Source of the DNA: Inonotus obliquus
Taxonomy: Eukaryota; Basidiomycota; Agaricomycetes; Hymenochaetales; Hymenochaetaceae
Direction of reading: 5' to 3'
Assembly: GCA_032164295.1 (NCBI GenBank)
Contig: JAJHTX010000003.1
Coordinates: 186,001 to 250,000 of the forward strand
DNA: 64,000 nt
Within the stretch, counting starts at the first letter, position 1, and each line of letters begins with the position of its first letter. The notes under the pieces were generated by a model. That model did no database searches. It had not been told where the DNA came from and saw only the letters and a program-made list of their open reading frames with translations. Below are positions 37,260-47,396 of the stretch, piece after piece. The position numbers were made by a program, and so were the translations under genes.

Positions 37260-38873
37260 TTACAATTTAATGCTATTCAATTTGGTAAGGATTTCGCGAA
37301 CGAAGCAGAGGCTTTGATCATCCGGAGGGATGTTGCTGTTATCTTCAACCCTCGTAATAAATACGTCACTTTTCGAGATCCTGCCAGAGTCGCCAAAAGT
37401 CAGGCATCCTACTATGACGTCTTTGAATAGGTCACCCATGATCGGAGGCACCAACTCTTCCGCGGCTTCAATCAAGAGGTATTGCTGAAGCCAGGACATG
37501 TCCACATTCGTCGGCTTCCCCTGTAGCTTAGCTTCGCGTCTCATCCTGTCCGGAGACAGATCAATGACATCTGTGTTATCCTCATATTTTCCAGAGGTCG
37601 GATTCCACCGGAAGAGTGACTTCCATAGCGCGATTTCTAGCAGAGATACGCCGAGGCCGAAGACATCGTCGCGCATTTCATACTTGTATTTCCACCAACC
37701 GAAATGTCGTGGGTGGATGTATATCGTCTCCCAGTTTGCACCTCCAGGGTAAGGATAAAGACCCTTCATCGTTGGACCTCGAGAGGATCTTGAGGAGTCG
37801 AACGACAGGAGGAACGGTGTACCTAGTCCGTACGGGTAAAGTCTCTCGGGTCTCCCAGCGATGCTTTCGGCAACGAGAATCGCGTCCGGTTTGATGTTCT
37901 TGTGTACAGTACCAAGTGAATGAACGACAAGAACCGAGGTTGCGAGTCGGGTGGCAAACTGGACTCGGTCATGTAAAGAGTGTTTGACGTCGCCCTCCAA
38001 TAGAATGCTTCTCAAGGTGCGCGGATGACCGAGCGCAGGTGGAATACGGAATAGGATGCCATGAAGGTTGTTTTCAAGCTCCGTGTATCCGCAGCACGGG
38101 AGGATTCCCACGGAGGAAGAGAGTTGTGACTCCGATGCATTCGTGTCTTCAGCGAACAACCTCGCGATATTCTTCGTCTCATCCCAAGCAAGCTCCCCTT
38201 TCCTGCGCATCGCATAGCTAAGGACGTCTCGGGGGTCAACTATGCACCCAGAATATGGACCCGAATGCACACGATATATGCCGGTTTTCGCTTCGGGATC
38301 GATGTCAGCCAACGTTGATGGTTCTAGAATTTCACTGTCGACAAAGTCCACTGCTATGCCATCAGATATCCGTTTCTTCGCACGGATAACGAATTCGATG
38401 TTATCTAGCGCTCCGTAAGCCCCTTTTGTCTTGATGGAAAGACGGTCGGATGTGAGGATTGCCAGGTTAAGGTCGTTCAGCCAGTGCTCCAGGGCGTCCA
38501 TTGAAGACGTAATTTCGACTTTCGCTGCAATCATGAATTGAGCCTTTGCGACTTGCTTCCGCAGAAACGACGGTCCTTCGTCTTCTTTCGTTGTCCCCGC
38601 ATCTAAAATATTGGCGACAGCCAAAGTACGATCCATCGCAAGCTTTGCGCGTGTGGTGAGCTGCTTAATGTATTCCCATGTCGTATCGGAGTAGCAGTTC
38701 GAATCTTCGATGAAACCCACGAGATCATTGAGTCTGTTAGAGTTCTGGATGACACGTTCCATGAGTACTTTGTGAGTCGCGTCGAGCTCGTAGTAATCCT
38801 TGACCGATTGACATGTCTTGACGAAATCCTCGATGTAAGTGGGTATGTCCAGCACGGTCAACGGAGACACCAT
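37260..38873 (-). CDS. single-exon protein with helical N-terminal domain and pseudokinase domain
   Basis: A 537-residue protein from the ATG at 38873, with no intron, unlike its neighbours. Residues 1-150 look all-helical and rich in charged heptads (IEDFVKTCQSVKDYYELDAT, LTTRAKLAMDRTLAVANI). A protein-kinase-like fold follows from about residue 200. The catalytic loop reads HKNIKPDAILV at 324-334, so the catalytic Asp of HRD is Asn. The position of DFG reads LLSFD. No VAIK lysine is seen. Subdomain IX is kept (MRDDVFGLGVSLLEIALW). This is a pseudokinase. The order helical domain then pseudokinase recalls animal and plant MLKL proteins, where the helical part permeabilises membranes, but I see no HeLo glycine-zipper motif, so a cell-death role is inference. 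It sits between the two blocks of the kinase-like array. Confidence 0.75.
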   Translation of the reverse strand: MVSPLTVLDIPTYIEDFVKTCQSVKDYYELDATHKVLMERVIQNSNRLNDLVGFIEDSNCYSDTTWEYIKQLTTRAKLAMDRTLAVANILDAGTTKEDEGPSFLRKQVAKAQFMIAAKVEITSSMDALEHWLNDLNLAILTSDRLSIKTKGAYGALDNIEFVIRAKKRISDGIAVDFVDSEILEPSTLADIDPEAKTGIYRVHSGPYSGCIVDPRDVLSYAMRRKGELAWDETKNIARLFAEDTNASESQLSSSVGILPCCGYTELENNLHGILFRIPPALGHPRTLRSILLEGDVKHSLHDRVQFATRLATSVLVVHSLGTVHKNIKPDAILVAESIAGRPERLYPYGLGTPFLLSFDSSRSSRGPTMKGLYPYPGGANWETIYIHPRHFGWWKYKYEMRDDVFGLGVSLLEIALWKSLFRWNPTSGKYEDNTDVIDLSPDRMRREAKLQGKPTNVDMSWLQQYLLIEAAEELVPPIMGDLFKDVIVGCLTFGDSGRISKSDVFITRVEDNSNIPPDDQSLCFVREILTKLNSIKL

Positions 38874-39199
38874 GATGTGATGGAAGAGACGAATGATAGC
38901 ATGCTTATTCGGTGACTGAATTTATATTCATAATTATGTGGCAACCAATAGCTATTACCTTGAGAACACAAAAGAAAGCGTAAGAAGCCATCCCAATGTC
39001 TCCGCCAAACAAGAAGAACGCGATGCCTACTCTCCGTTCCCACGTTACCATAACATCGTGCAATCAAATGCGTTTGCTCAACCTCTATTGAACGCGTATG
39101 AACTGCTCTGCGATCTTGTATTCAGATTGTTGGATTCACCGAAAGCGCTTCTTGAGAGGAATGCGGACACCCTCGAGGTACTTCCGACAGCTTGGAAGC

Positions 39200-40253
39200 A
39201 GTGGGTGACTTTTCACGAATCCGTCTCCTTCAGCCTCCATCGTAGAGCGTGCCATGATTGCTCTCGGAAATGATGGCTTTGAAGAGTTCCAAGGCATAGT
39301 CAGAAGTGTACCTTTTGAATATGAACATCAATCCGCTCCAGATAGGAAATATAGGGTATCTTGAGAAACGCCTTTCTGAAAAGATTCCCAATGATGAACG
39401 TGTCGAGAGGCTCTGTATCCGAAAGCTACGGGAGTTCTCCATCCTGGCCAGCAGTCCCGACTACTTGCGCCAATTCTCCAGAACCAAAATTCGAGGAGAT
39501 CCCGAAGTCAACAAAGTAATATCTTCCCCCACCAACGTCGCGACGGCGCTTTGGATATGTAAGCCGGATGTACAGGGTGGAATCCTTTCGGGTACATTGG
39601 CTCAGCGTCCATCACGACGTTTCAATTAGGGCAGTCTCTGTGGCTATAAAAATAAGTACGAGACAATTACTTGCTGAAATTGGTCTTCACCTGTCCGCTA
39701 CATTAAGTTCATGCATGTATACGAGACCCTAGATTTTGTCAATAGTCAATCCAGTGCATCGTTTATCGCGGCTCACCTCCAGTAATTGCTTGATAAAATC
39801 TATGATCCCGTCAACGGAGAAAAACTCGGGAGAGTCAAACCGGCGCAACAGAGGAAGGACCAAGTACGTATGCTGAGGGTCATCAGCAAGGAAGCGATGA
39901 ATCTCTAGCTCCTCGCTCTGCTCATAAACCTGCTTTAGGAAAACCTTTCGTCCATCTGACACTCGTATGGCGTCAATTTTCTCCGTGTTCTGCGAAGGGT
40001 CGAATATGTGGCAAGCTGTTTGCAGATAGCAAAACTGACATACCCAGTGTTGCTTAAAATCATCATGCAAAGGAATCGGTCGTTTGGTAGAGAGCCAGGA
40101 CGGGATCCAATCAGACCTTTATCTCTGTCGCAAGCGATATCCGTGGGACTCTATCATCTCGTATCGGTCTCTCCAGATAAGTTCCTCTCTAGTCAGAGGG
40201 CTCGCTTCCTTGAGAGCCTCAATAAAGCATTCTGAGGTTGTCGCGGGCCGCAT
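39200..40253 (-). pseudogene. atypical protein-kinase-like pseudogene (array copy D)
   Basis: The ATG at 40253 opens SPLTREELIWRDRYEMIESH, matching copies A and B. After GYRLRQR a TAA stop falls where the others read YK. Further blocks survive in shifting frames: IDAIRVSDGRKVFLKQVYEQ, YLVLPLLRRFDSPEFFSVDG, and VMDAEPMYPKGFHPVH. The HRD loop has a stop inside DCPN-NVVMDA, and no intact DFG can be read. This is the most broken of the long copies. Confidence 0.8.
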
Positions 40254-40570
40254 GGTGTGAAGGTGGACGCGAGTCGCAAATGCTAGACAGCGAGGTTGAT
40301 AAAAAGGAAGGGGTGGTTCTGAGGTACCTCCCTCCTGGCAAGTGGACTTCTATTCTCTCAAGATCTCTTGAATCAGTTCGAGATTCATGGGGCAGGTGAC
40401 AAAGGTAAGTGATAGGGACGGAACAAGCGCGACAGGACTCCGTATTAGATAAGATCCTATAAGCAGGTATGGGCCCCAAACAGCATTTATTGTTCCCTTT
40501 GTTTCGCGGCCATTGGTCCTGATGCAAAAGGATGCCCTCAGCTGTTATTAGTTCCCGAGGGATATCTAGA

Positions 40571-41955
40571 TCACAAGCTACCACGAAGAACAATTCGACT
40601 AACTTCTCTTTCGGAATGCTGCCGAAAAGATCTGTCAGAAAAAGGCATTATCGAAGAATATTTACACTCACAGAAGATGGATTTGACTAGGACTGCAACT
40701 TCATGAGCTGCCGATTCGGTATTCCATATGAATCGTTCGAATCTCGTTGCATCACGGTGGATCACGGCCCATCGCACCGACCTGGGATGTTGTTTCTCGA
40801 CGAGCTCCGTCAAATGTTCCAACGCTTGCTGGGCCGTCGGGCGTTTACTTGGATCTCGTTGAGTCATGGATGCAACAAGTGGCTCAAGAAAAGCACAGTT
40901 TTTGTACCCCTGTTAGATAGCGTGAGGTACGGAGTAGCATAGGAAGGGCGGAATTGTACCATACCCGCACTAGCCGCTTCCGAAAAAGATTGCCCAGAAT
41001 GAACACGTCGACAGGAAATGGATCGTACGGTTCAGATTGATTCAATTCAGGAACGTCCTGATCCAGTCCATCACTCCCAGTAACCAATCGCATCTCCTCA
41101 GTGCCGTCGAATCGTGTTGAGATTCCGAAGTCGACGAAATAATACTTTATTCCAGGGACATTTCGACGTCGTCGTGGCCTGGCAGGCATTCCATAGGCAT
41201 CCGCAGTTGGTAGATTAGGATGAAAACCTTTCGGATACAGGCGATCTGCATCCATCATAATATTCTGCTGCGCACAATCCCTACACAAACAATAAGTGAA
41301 GGACACCGGACGCATGCGAGACTTTGGGCGTACTCACCTGTGGGCCACCCCGTGCTCATGCATGAAGACCAGACCCTAGGGAATGTCAAATAGGCGAACG
41401 TGGCTGAGACAGAAAGCTAACCTCAATCATTTGCTTCATGAAGTCCACAACCTCCTCAACGAAAGAGAACGGAGGTTCAAAGCATCGTTGGAGGAGAGGC
41501 ATGACCATGAATTCAAGTCGGCTGTCTTCCTCACTGAATACGTCGAGCACTGGCACACAGTGATTGCGAGGATCCTGTAGCATCTCTTTCGTAGAGAGGA
41601 GTTGTGCTATCTCTAGCTCCTTTCGGCCCTTGATGAGCCTTTTCATCTTTATGCGTTTCCCGTCGGATAGGCGCTTCGCATCCATGGTCTTCGCATTCTA
41701 TACCTCAATGAGCGATAGACGCTCTGAAGTAGATGAAGTAGTTGGGCAACACACCAAACTCATCAGCCCATCCTCGCAGAGGATGAAGCTTTTTTTCGTA
41801 CCGGCCCATGAGGGCGTCCAGCCTGGACGGAACCTCGGACGCAGCTGATAGCCATGTTTGAGGAACATTTCGTATCGGTTACGCCACCATCGCTCGTCCT
41901 CATTGAGTGCGTCAAGCGCATCCTCGCGTCCGTCATTCTCTCTGGTGGCGGGCAT
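40571..41955 (-). CDS. atypical protein-kinase-like protein, intact array copy E
   Basis: The only copy of the array with an open path through all exons. The ATG at 41955 (MPATREND) leads to DERWWRNRYEMFLKHGYQLR, KIMDAKRLSDGK-type ATP-lobe sequence, MVMPLLQRCFEPPFSFVEEV, the small exon GLVFMHEHGVAHR, then DCAQQNIMMDADRLYPKGFH. HR and D meet across an intron, so the loop is HRDCAQQN and lacks the Lys two residues after Asp. IKYYFVDFGISTRF supplies DFG, and FLEPLVASMTQRDPSKRPTA is the usual subdomain XI end. The C-terminus is tentative (stop at 40571). Asp and Asn of the catalytic loop are present, so it may be active. Substrates are unknown. Confidence 0.8.
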
Positions 41956-42599
41956 TGTAGCAGGTATCGATTGAGAAATAGGTGATGGCATCGGTAACTT
42001 GAACGCAAAGAACTGGCGTAAGAACAGCATCAATTTTTCGCTAAGAGGCGGGCCAAGTATATCCATGTTCCAAGTCCCGATATGTTTGTTAGTGTATTGT
42101 TGCAGGACGACTACATGGACAATAATCGTTTCGGTCAAACACTGACAGAACGCGTACGTACAAGAGCAAAAGTGCCACCTACCTATTATCTTTGGTATCC
42201 CATCAATCATCTCATCCATTACTCCACTGTATCATAACAAGAGCGCCGGCGACTCCGTTTTGCGTTTCCAGAGGCCCAGAGGCCAAGGCAGTAACTATTG
42301 TGATGGGCGATGGGCAATAGTCTCTGTCTGGTCTGTGCAGCAAAACGAAGAGAAGACGTTATGTAATATCGAGTTAGTCAGATGATATCTAATTAAGGCA
42401 TGTCATTTACAGCAGGCTAGGGAAATCGGCTTAGGGTGCGAGCCAAGACAGGTGACGAAGATCTACTTGGATGGTCCCGTCATGGATGGAGAAGTCGACT
42501 GCTCCACAAGTGAGGTTAGGTGTGCCATCACAGTCGGAACAGCGCATGTTCACTCGAAATTTCTTGATTACATCTGTCTGATGTCTCACCTCCAGACGT
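41956..42599. other. intergenic between divergent genes
   Basis: Upstream region of kinase copy E and of the plus-strand gene that follows. An open frame with an ATG at 42219 continues into copy E and could extend its N-terminus. A frame near 42445-42520 (KIYLDGPVMDGEVDCS) could be a 5' exon of the next gene. Confidence 0.35.
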
Positions 42600-44477
42600 C
42601 CATATATTATTGTTCTTGGGGTTTACGATGAAGTGGGCAAAGCATCCTTTCGTGAGCTAAAGCAAATACCAGATGCTGCGTTCGTGAGGTACTTTAAAGA
42701 CGGCCTTGTCGGATTCTCTGCCAGGAATGGAGACGACACATACCCATACCTCGCAAAATGGGAGTCTGGTAATTTGTACCGTTTGCGGATCCCAAACAGT
42801 GCGGTGCATCACTCTCTGCCTGATGTAAGCTTCATCCAATCCGATGGGCTGTAAGATTCGCTTATAGTTCATTAGGGAGCTTGCAAGTCGATTATTGTTC
42901 ATAATGGGCTCGTATTCACCTTGGACCAAAATGCAGTTCACATCTTCAGCGCACCAACTTGTAATCAAGCTATCACCGATGAACCTGAGTACATCACTGG
43001 ATATACACTGCGCTATACAGCAGTATGCGGCCATTTTGTTTCGCGATATGTCTGATTTTATCCAGAGGAGGCTGGCTCAACGGCACTACGCTTATTATAT
43101 CAAGATTCGGACTTTCGTATCCAGCAAGTATCATCAGTCTTTAAGGCTACCGACTCGAGACAGCCCTCGCTTTCGGTTGCAGAAGAAGTCGATATCGAGG
43201 GGCCAACAAAATCTCGATTTAGTAGAGTAGATCAGTTCATCTTTTTTGCCCTGGGTCGTCCGGAAGAACGTTCCTATGCTTTTCTTCAAGAATACATCGA
43301 CCGTGGTGGCCTGCGTCAGTTTTGTTTGCTACTTTACCCGTTCCAACCGGATCCAGGATGGAGGATATTATCCATCCGGAAAACGGCTATATTCAGATCT
43401 CCACAAGCAACCTGCCACTCTTACACCTTGTCTCATGCGTCGACTTCGACGATGGCCACGGCTTGTTGTTAATGGGAACTATGTCGGGGGACGTAGGGAT
43501 TGTATCGGTATTAACTTTGCCTGTCATAACCCCGAATAGTGTATGGGGTGATCTCAGAGCTGGTGCAAATCTCGGGAACGAGCTTGAGAGGGCTTCTCAG
43601 GTAAGTGGTTGAGTCACTCTTTTTTTAAACCGCTGAACATCTCCTAGGTGCCTGTCTCCTTGCGGCTTCCGTTATTTTACAGTATTCACAGAAATTACAA
43701 ACTGTATGACCCACTTCCTCAGGATCAAATCATCTGCGTCACATCTGAGTGGGACGACCCCGAGATTGGAATCGTCACACTTTTTGGTTGGTCAAATGAT
43801 TGGAAGAATTTCGAGCGTATCTGGGACTGGCTGCTACCACTCCCCCGTTGGGGCCCAATGGAAAAGGACTTCGATACCGAGTGTGTCTACTTCCGTGAAA
43901 GACTCCAGACCCTTGGCGATATCATTCCCGTATTGTACAACGTGGAGAACCATCTCGAGGTAGTTCTGCGCATCGGTCAACGCATGTACTATTCTAGGAC
44001 GTAGAGAGAGAAAGAGCCGGACTGGTTTCTTTTCAAGATGCAGCCGCAGGGTATTCTTGGCGTTCTTCCTATTGCATATGACGAATATGTGGATGACCGA
44101 ACGAGAATTCTGCCCTTGCTATCCAATGTGGAAATACAAGAGAATTTAGAGGTACAACTTACGTCAGACAGCTGGTGTTGGAGATGTACAGCGGCGGATT
44201 GCGTATACAAGATTCGGGATCATTGGAATGGGACATATGGAGAAGTGATGGACGATTCTGCGATGACCCGTTGGTCTAACAGAGAATGGGACGATTCCTA
44301 CTTCTCTTCTAGGGGAATATCGTGAGTCATGGCCTATCATTTATGAAAATAATTAGTTCCTATGAGTCTTCTCATGCCAGGTACTATGATTACATAGATT
44401 CTGATGATGAAGGTATTGATTTTGAGGAGTCGAATCTTGAGGATTCTGGTTTTGAGGATTCTTCTTCTTTGGGATAG
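42600..44477 (+). CDS. WD40/F-box-like hypothetical protein, possibly frame-broken
   Basis: Several plus-strand blocks look coding and resemble the beta-propeller-like C-terminal part of agaricomycete F-box proteins: YIIVLGVYDEVGKASFRELK, IIVHNGLVFTLDQNAVHIFS, DQFIFFALGRPEERSYAFLQ, LLHLVSCVDFDDGHGLLLMG followed by TMSGDVGIVSVL, then IICVTSEWDDPEIGIVTLFG, and an acidic end (DSDDEGIDFEE to DSSSLG). Introns explain most joins, for example the one before VPVSLRLPLF at about 43600-43648. Between DPGWRI and MEDIIHPENG, near 43350, the frame changes without a usable intron, so the gene may be a pseudogene. No F-box was found at the 5' end. Function unknown. Confidence 0.45.
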
Positions 44478-46334
44478 GAGGTGTCAACGCTCCGCTTCTG
44501 TTTCCCCAAAGCATTGCTAAAGATGGATTGCATGGCCTAAGCAGTCGGGTAAATAGATTAGTCAAATCCTTTCCGATATGTTTCTCTCCTTCCGAATTAT
44601 CGTGTTAGTCACCCAGTCTACTCCAGTATACTTACATAGCAGTATTTATGTGAACAGTTCCCCCGCGTCGATACTTCAGATGCTCCGACTTGATTGGTTT
44701 TGCAAGATCGGGTCTCCTTAACTGGAGGAGTCATTGCGCACAAATGTGATTCGTTGCTGGTTTATTAACCTCCGAAATATGATGCATTTGGACAAGCAAG
44801 CTTTTTACCTGACAAAATCACCATCCATGCGATTTGAATTGGTTTGAACCAAGGAATGAAGTTCTCTTGTTTCGTAGCTAGTCGGATGATTGACTAATAC
44901 CTAGAAGTTGATTACGCCGACGTCGAGATGAGGATTGTCTGGACGGGGATTTCATGCGCTTTACAATACACTCGGGAGGAGACGATCGGGTGGTAGCTTT
45001 GGAGTAGAATCGGAGGCGGGGCCTGGATCCACCATGCAAGGAACGCTGTGTTTATGTTATGTCGATTCCATGTACATGTACTTACGTTCGGGCGTTCCAT
45101 AAATTTCTTGATCATCCTTCAGCGGTGATCTGATTCGGGATGCAATTGGTCACAAGAGACATAGATTGTAGCTACTAAGACACAATTACTGGAAGCATAG
45201 TTCCGTCTCTACTCTCATACTCCAACACACCTTTCCGAGCACTGACACCTATTGTGAATAGTGCGACCAGTCTTCTGGAAGTATCTCATCATACATAGTA
45301 TGTCCTTCACTTGCCTGGCAATCCCCGACCCGAGCGTGATTAACTTCAAGTTCTCGCGCAGTAACAATTGCGATGAAACCAGCTAGCAGTGCGGAGGCAA
45401 CTAAATCGACATATTCGGTACCAGCCCCTATTCCTCCTCAAACGACCGCCGACCGGTGGGAAACGCATGACCCACGTCAATCCCTTTGAACGAGAACGAA
45501 ACATAAACAATTTTGATCATGCTAGTGTGATGAGTGGGACTTTTGTGAAAATTTCTTCTGTGTTCCGTGTTCAAGGCCGATAGCATCATACAATAATCAA
45601 AAGTCAGATCTTGCTCTCGAAACTCGGTATCTATGATATAATATAATACAGGGAAAGCAACTGTCCTGTGTTCTGAATATATCCAGTATCAATCTATAAT
45701 AGAGAAATGTGTGGAATGACTATCGGATGCATGACATGATGCTACTTTGATATCAGTAGCACTAGCTACTTGTTTTTTTTTTCATATATATCGAAACGCA
45801 AAATTCAAAATTTATTGAACAACAGCCTGAGGTAGTATGCGACCAATTTAGGAGCCAATTCTGTCAAGATTCATCAAGAATTGAGCTCTGAATGAAATAA
45901 ATTGTGCTGAAGGGAGTGTGGAAGGCGCGAGTGCGTGATTTTATGGTCCTTACCATCCTCATATACGACGCGGGCCGTACCCCCATACTTTACGGATACA
46001 CTAGTACTAGTACTTGGAGCGGCCTATTTTGCAAACGGCTGTAATCATACATATATGGATTAATTTCTCAATTGTATATAACAAAGTTCTTGTGAGTCGT
46101 GACAACTCTTTTCCGAGTCTGCCGACATGTATCTCTCGCTAACCTCACTTTCATCGTTCACCACTTTAGTCAGCCGATTTAAACTCGATCCTCGCCGACT
46201 TGAACGCGATATCTTTCGATGTATATCAGAACGGCGTTCAATATTGCAAGTCATATCCCCAATAAGTTTCTTGTTAGAGTGTCTGCTGCGCTTTGCCAAG
46301 TTCTCGTCAACGCTATGACATAGTTTCTAGTAGA
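44478..46334. other. intergenic, 1.86 kb
   Basis: No conserved coding block. A run of ten T lies at about 45773-45782. Short ORFs at 44912-45115, 45389-45583 and 46060-46318 have no motif or start at non-ATG codons. Confidence 0.4.
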
Positions 46335-47253
46335 CTAATTTCCAGGCCATTCCAATAGCTCCCTTATGAATTCCTCAGTATCCTCCGCTCGCATCAACGC
46401 CTCTCCAACAAGCACTGCATTAACTCCCTGCTCCTTGTAAACACGTACATCTTTCGGACCAGATATCCCACTGAGCGCACAAAGCACGACGTTCTTCCCC
46501 TGAACCATGTCAACCAAGCGACTCGTGGTTCCCAGATCCACGTTAAAGTCGTGTAAGTTTCTATTATTGACGCCGATAACTTTAGCACCGATCTCGAGAG
46601 CTCTTTCCATCTCCGATGCATTATTCACCTCGACGAGTGGCTCCATTCCGATCGAGACGGAGTACGTGTAGAGTTTCTCTAGTAGCTCCTGGTTGAGCAT
46701 CGCGACGATCAAGAGAACGGTATCTGCACCGTGTAAACGTGCTTCGGCGATTTGATACTCGTCGAAAATGAATTCCTTGCGGAGGATCGCGGGTCTGTTG
46801 GGTAAGGAATCGACGGCTTGACGGACAAGGCGCAAATCCAGAAGAGAGCCCTTGAACCAGGTTGGCTCTGTAAGCACCGAAATGACCGATGCGCCGGACT
46901 TTGCATAGATGAGCGCTTGCTGTGCTGGGTTCACTGACATCGCAATAGGTCCTTTACTAGGGCTCGCTCGCTGAACTTTGTATTAATGCGTATTCCATTA
47001 TAGTAGAGTGGTTAATCACCTTGATTTCCGCCATGAGAGAGAGGGAAGGGGTTTCGGTGGAAGTCGCTGGATTTGTTTTCAAGCGCGGAATGAGTGGAAT
47101 AAGTGGAGGCGCGAGTTGCATTTCGAGGTAAGCTTTCAGCTCATCCTGACTGGTACCAGGAGTCGCCTTGGATTGTTCAACATCCTTTTGGCGTTGTGCG
47201 TAAATTTTCTCGAGGATGGTAGGGGGTTTGGTGGCCGCACCGTTGGCTGACAT
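46335..47253 (-). CDS. stand-alone indole-3-glycerol-phosphate synthase
   Basis: The enzyme turns carboxyphenylamino-deoxyribulose phosphate into indole-3-glycerol phosphate in tryptophan synthesis. From the ATG at 47253 the protein reads [32 protein letters not shown], then across a 49-base intron (46971-47019) MAEIK joins RASPSKGPI, the phosphate-side signature. [50 protein letters not shown] and [12 protein letters not shown] follow. It ends at EWPGN, giving 289 residues. In fungi this domain is normally the middle of trifunctional TRP1/TrpC, after a glutamine amidotransferase and before phosphoribosylanthranilate isomerase. Neither flanking domain is present here: the next gene upstream is unrelated and I see no isomerase remnant downstream. 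The coding sequence itself looks intact. Confidence 0.9.
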
Positions 47254-47396
47254 GCTGGCAAGAGGATAGAGTTGCGACGCCTGATCAAGGGTGACTGTAT
47301 GCGTCCGATTTTTACACGTGGATCAGCTAATGTCGATTACATCATCATGTCGGACGCTATTTATAACCACTGATCCTGGCTCCATCTATCTGCTCA

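Noticed and set aside
44353..44565. Minus-strand ORF with Pro/Asn/Gln repeats
   Set aside because: It is the antisense of the acidic repetitive end of the plus-strand propeller-like gene.
46060..46318. Small ORFs downstream of the IGPS gene as a remnant of the isomerase domain
   Set aside because: Neither strand shows the phosphate-binding or other blocks of phosphoribosylanthranilate isomerase.
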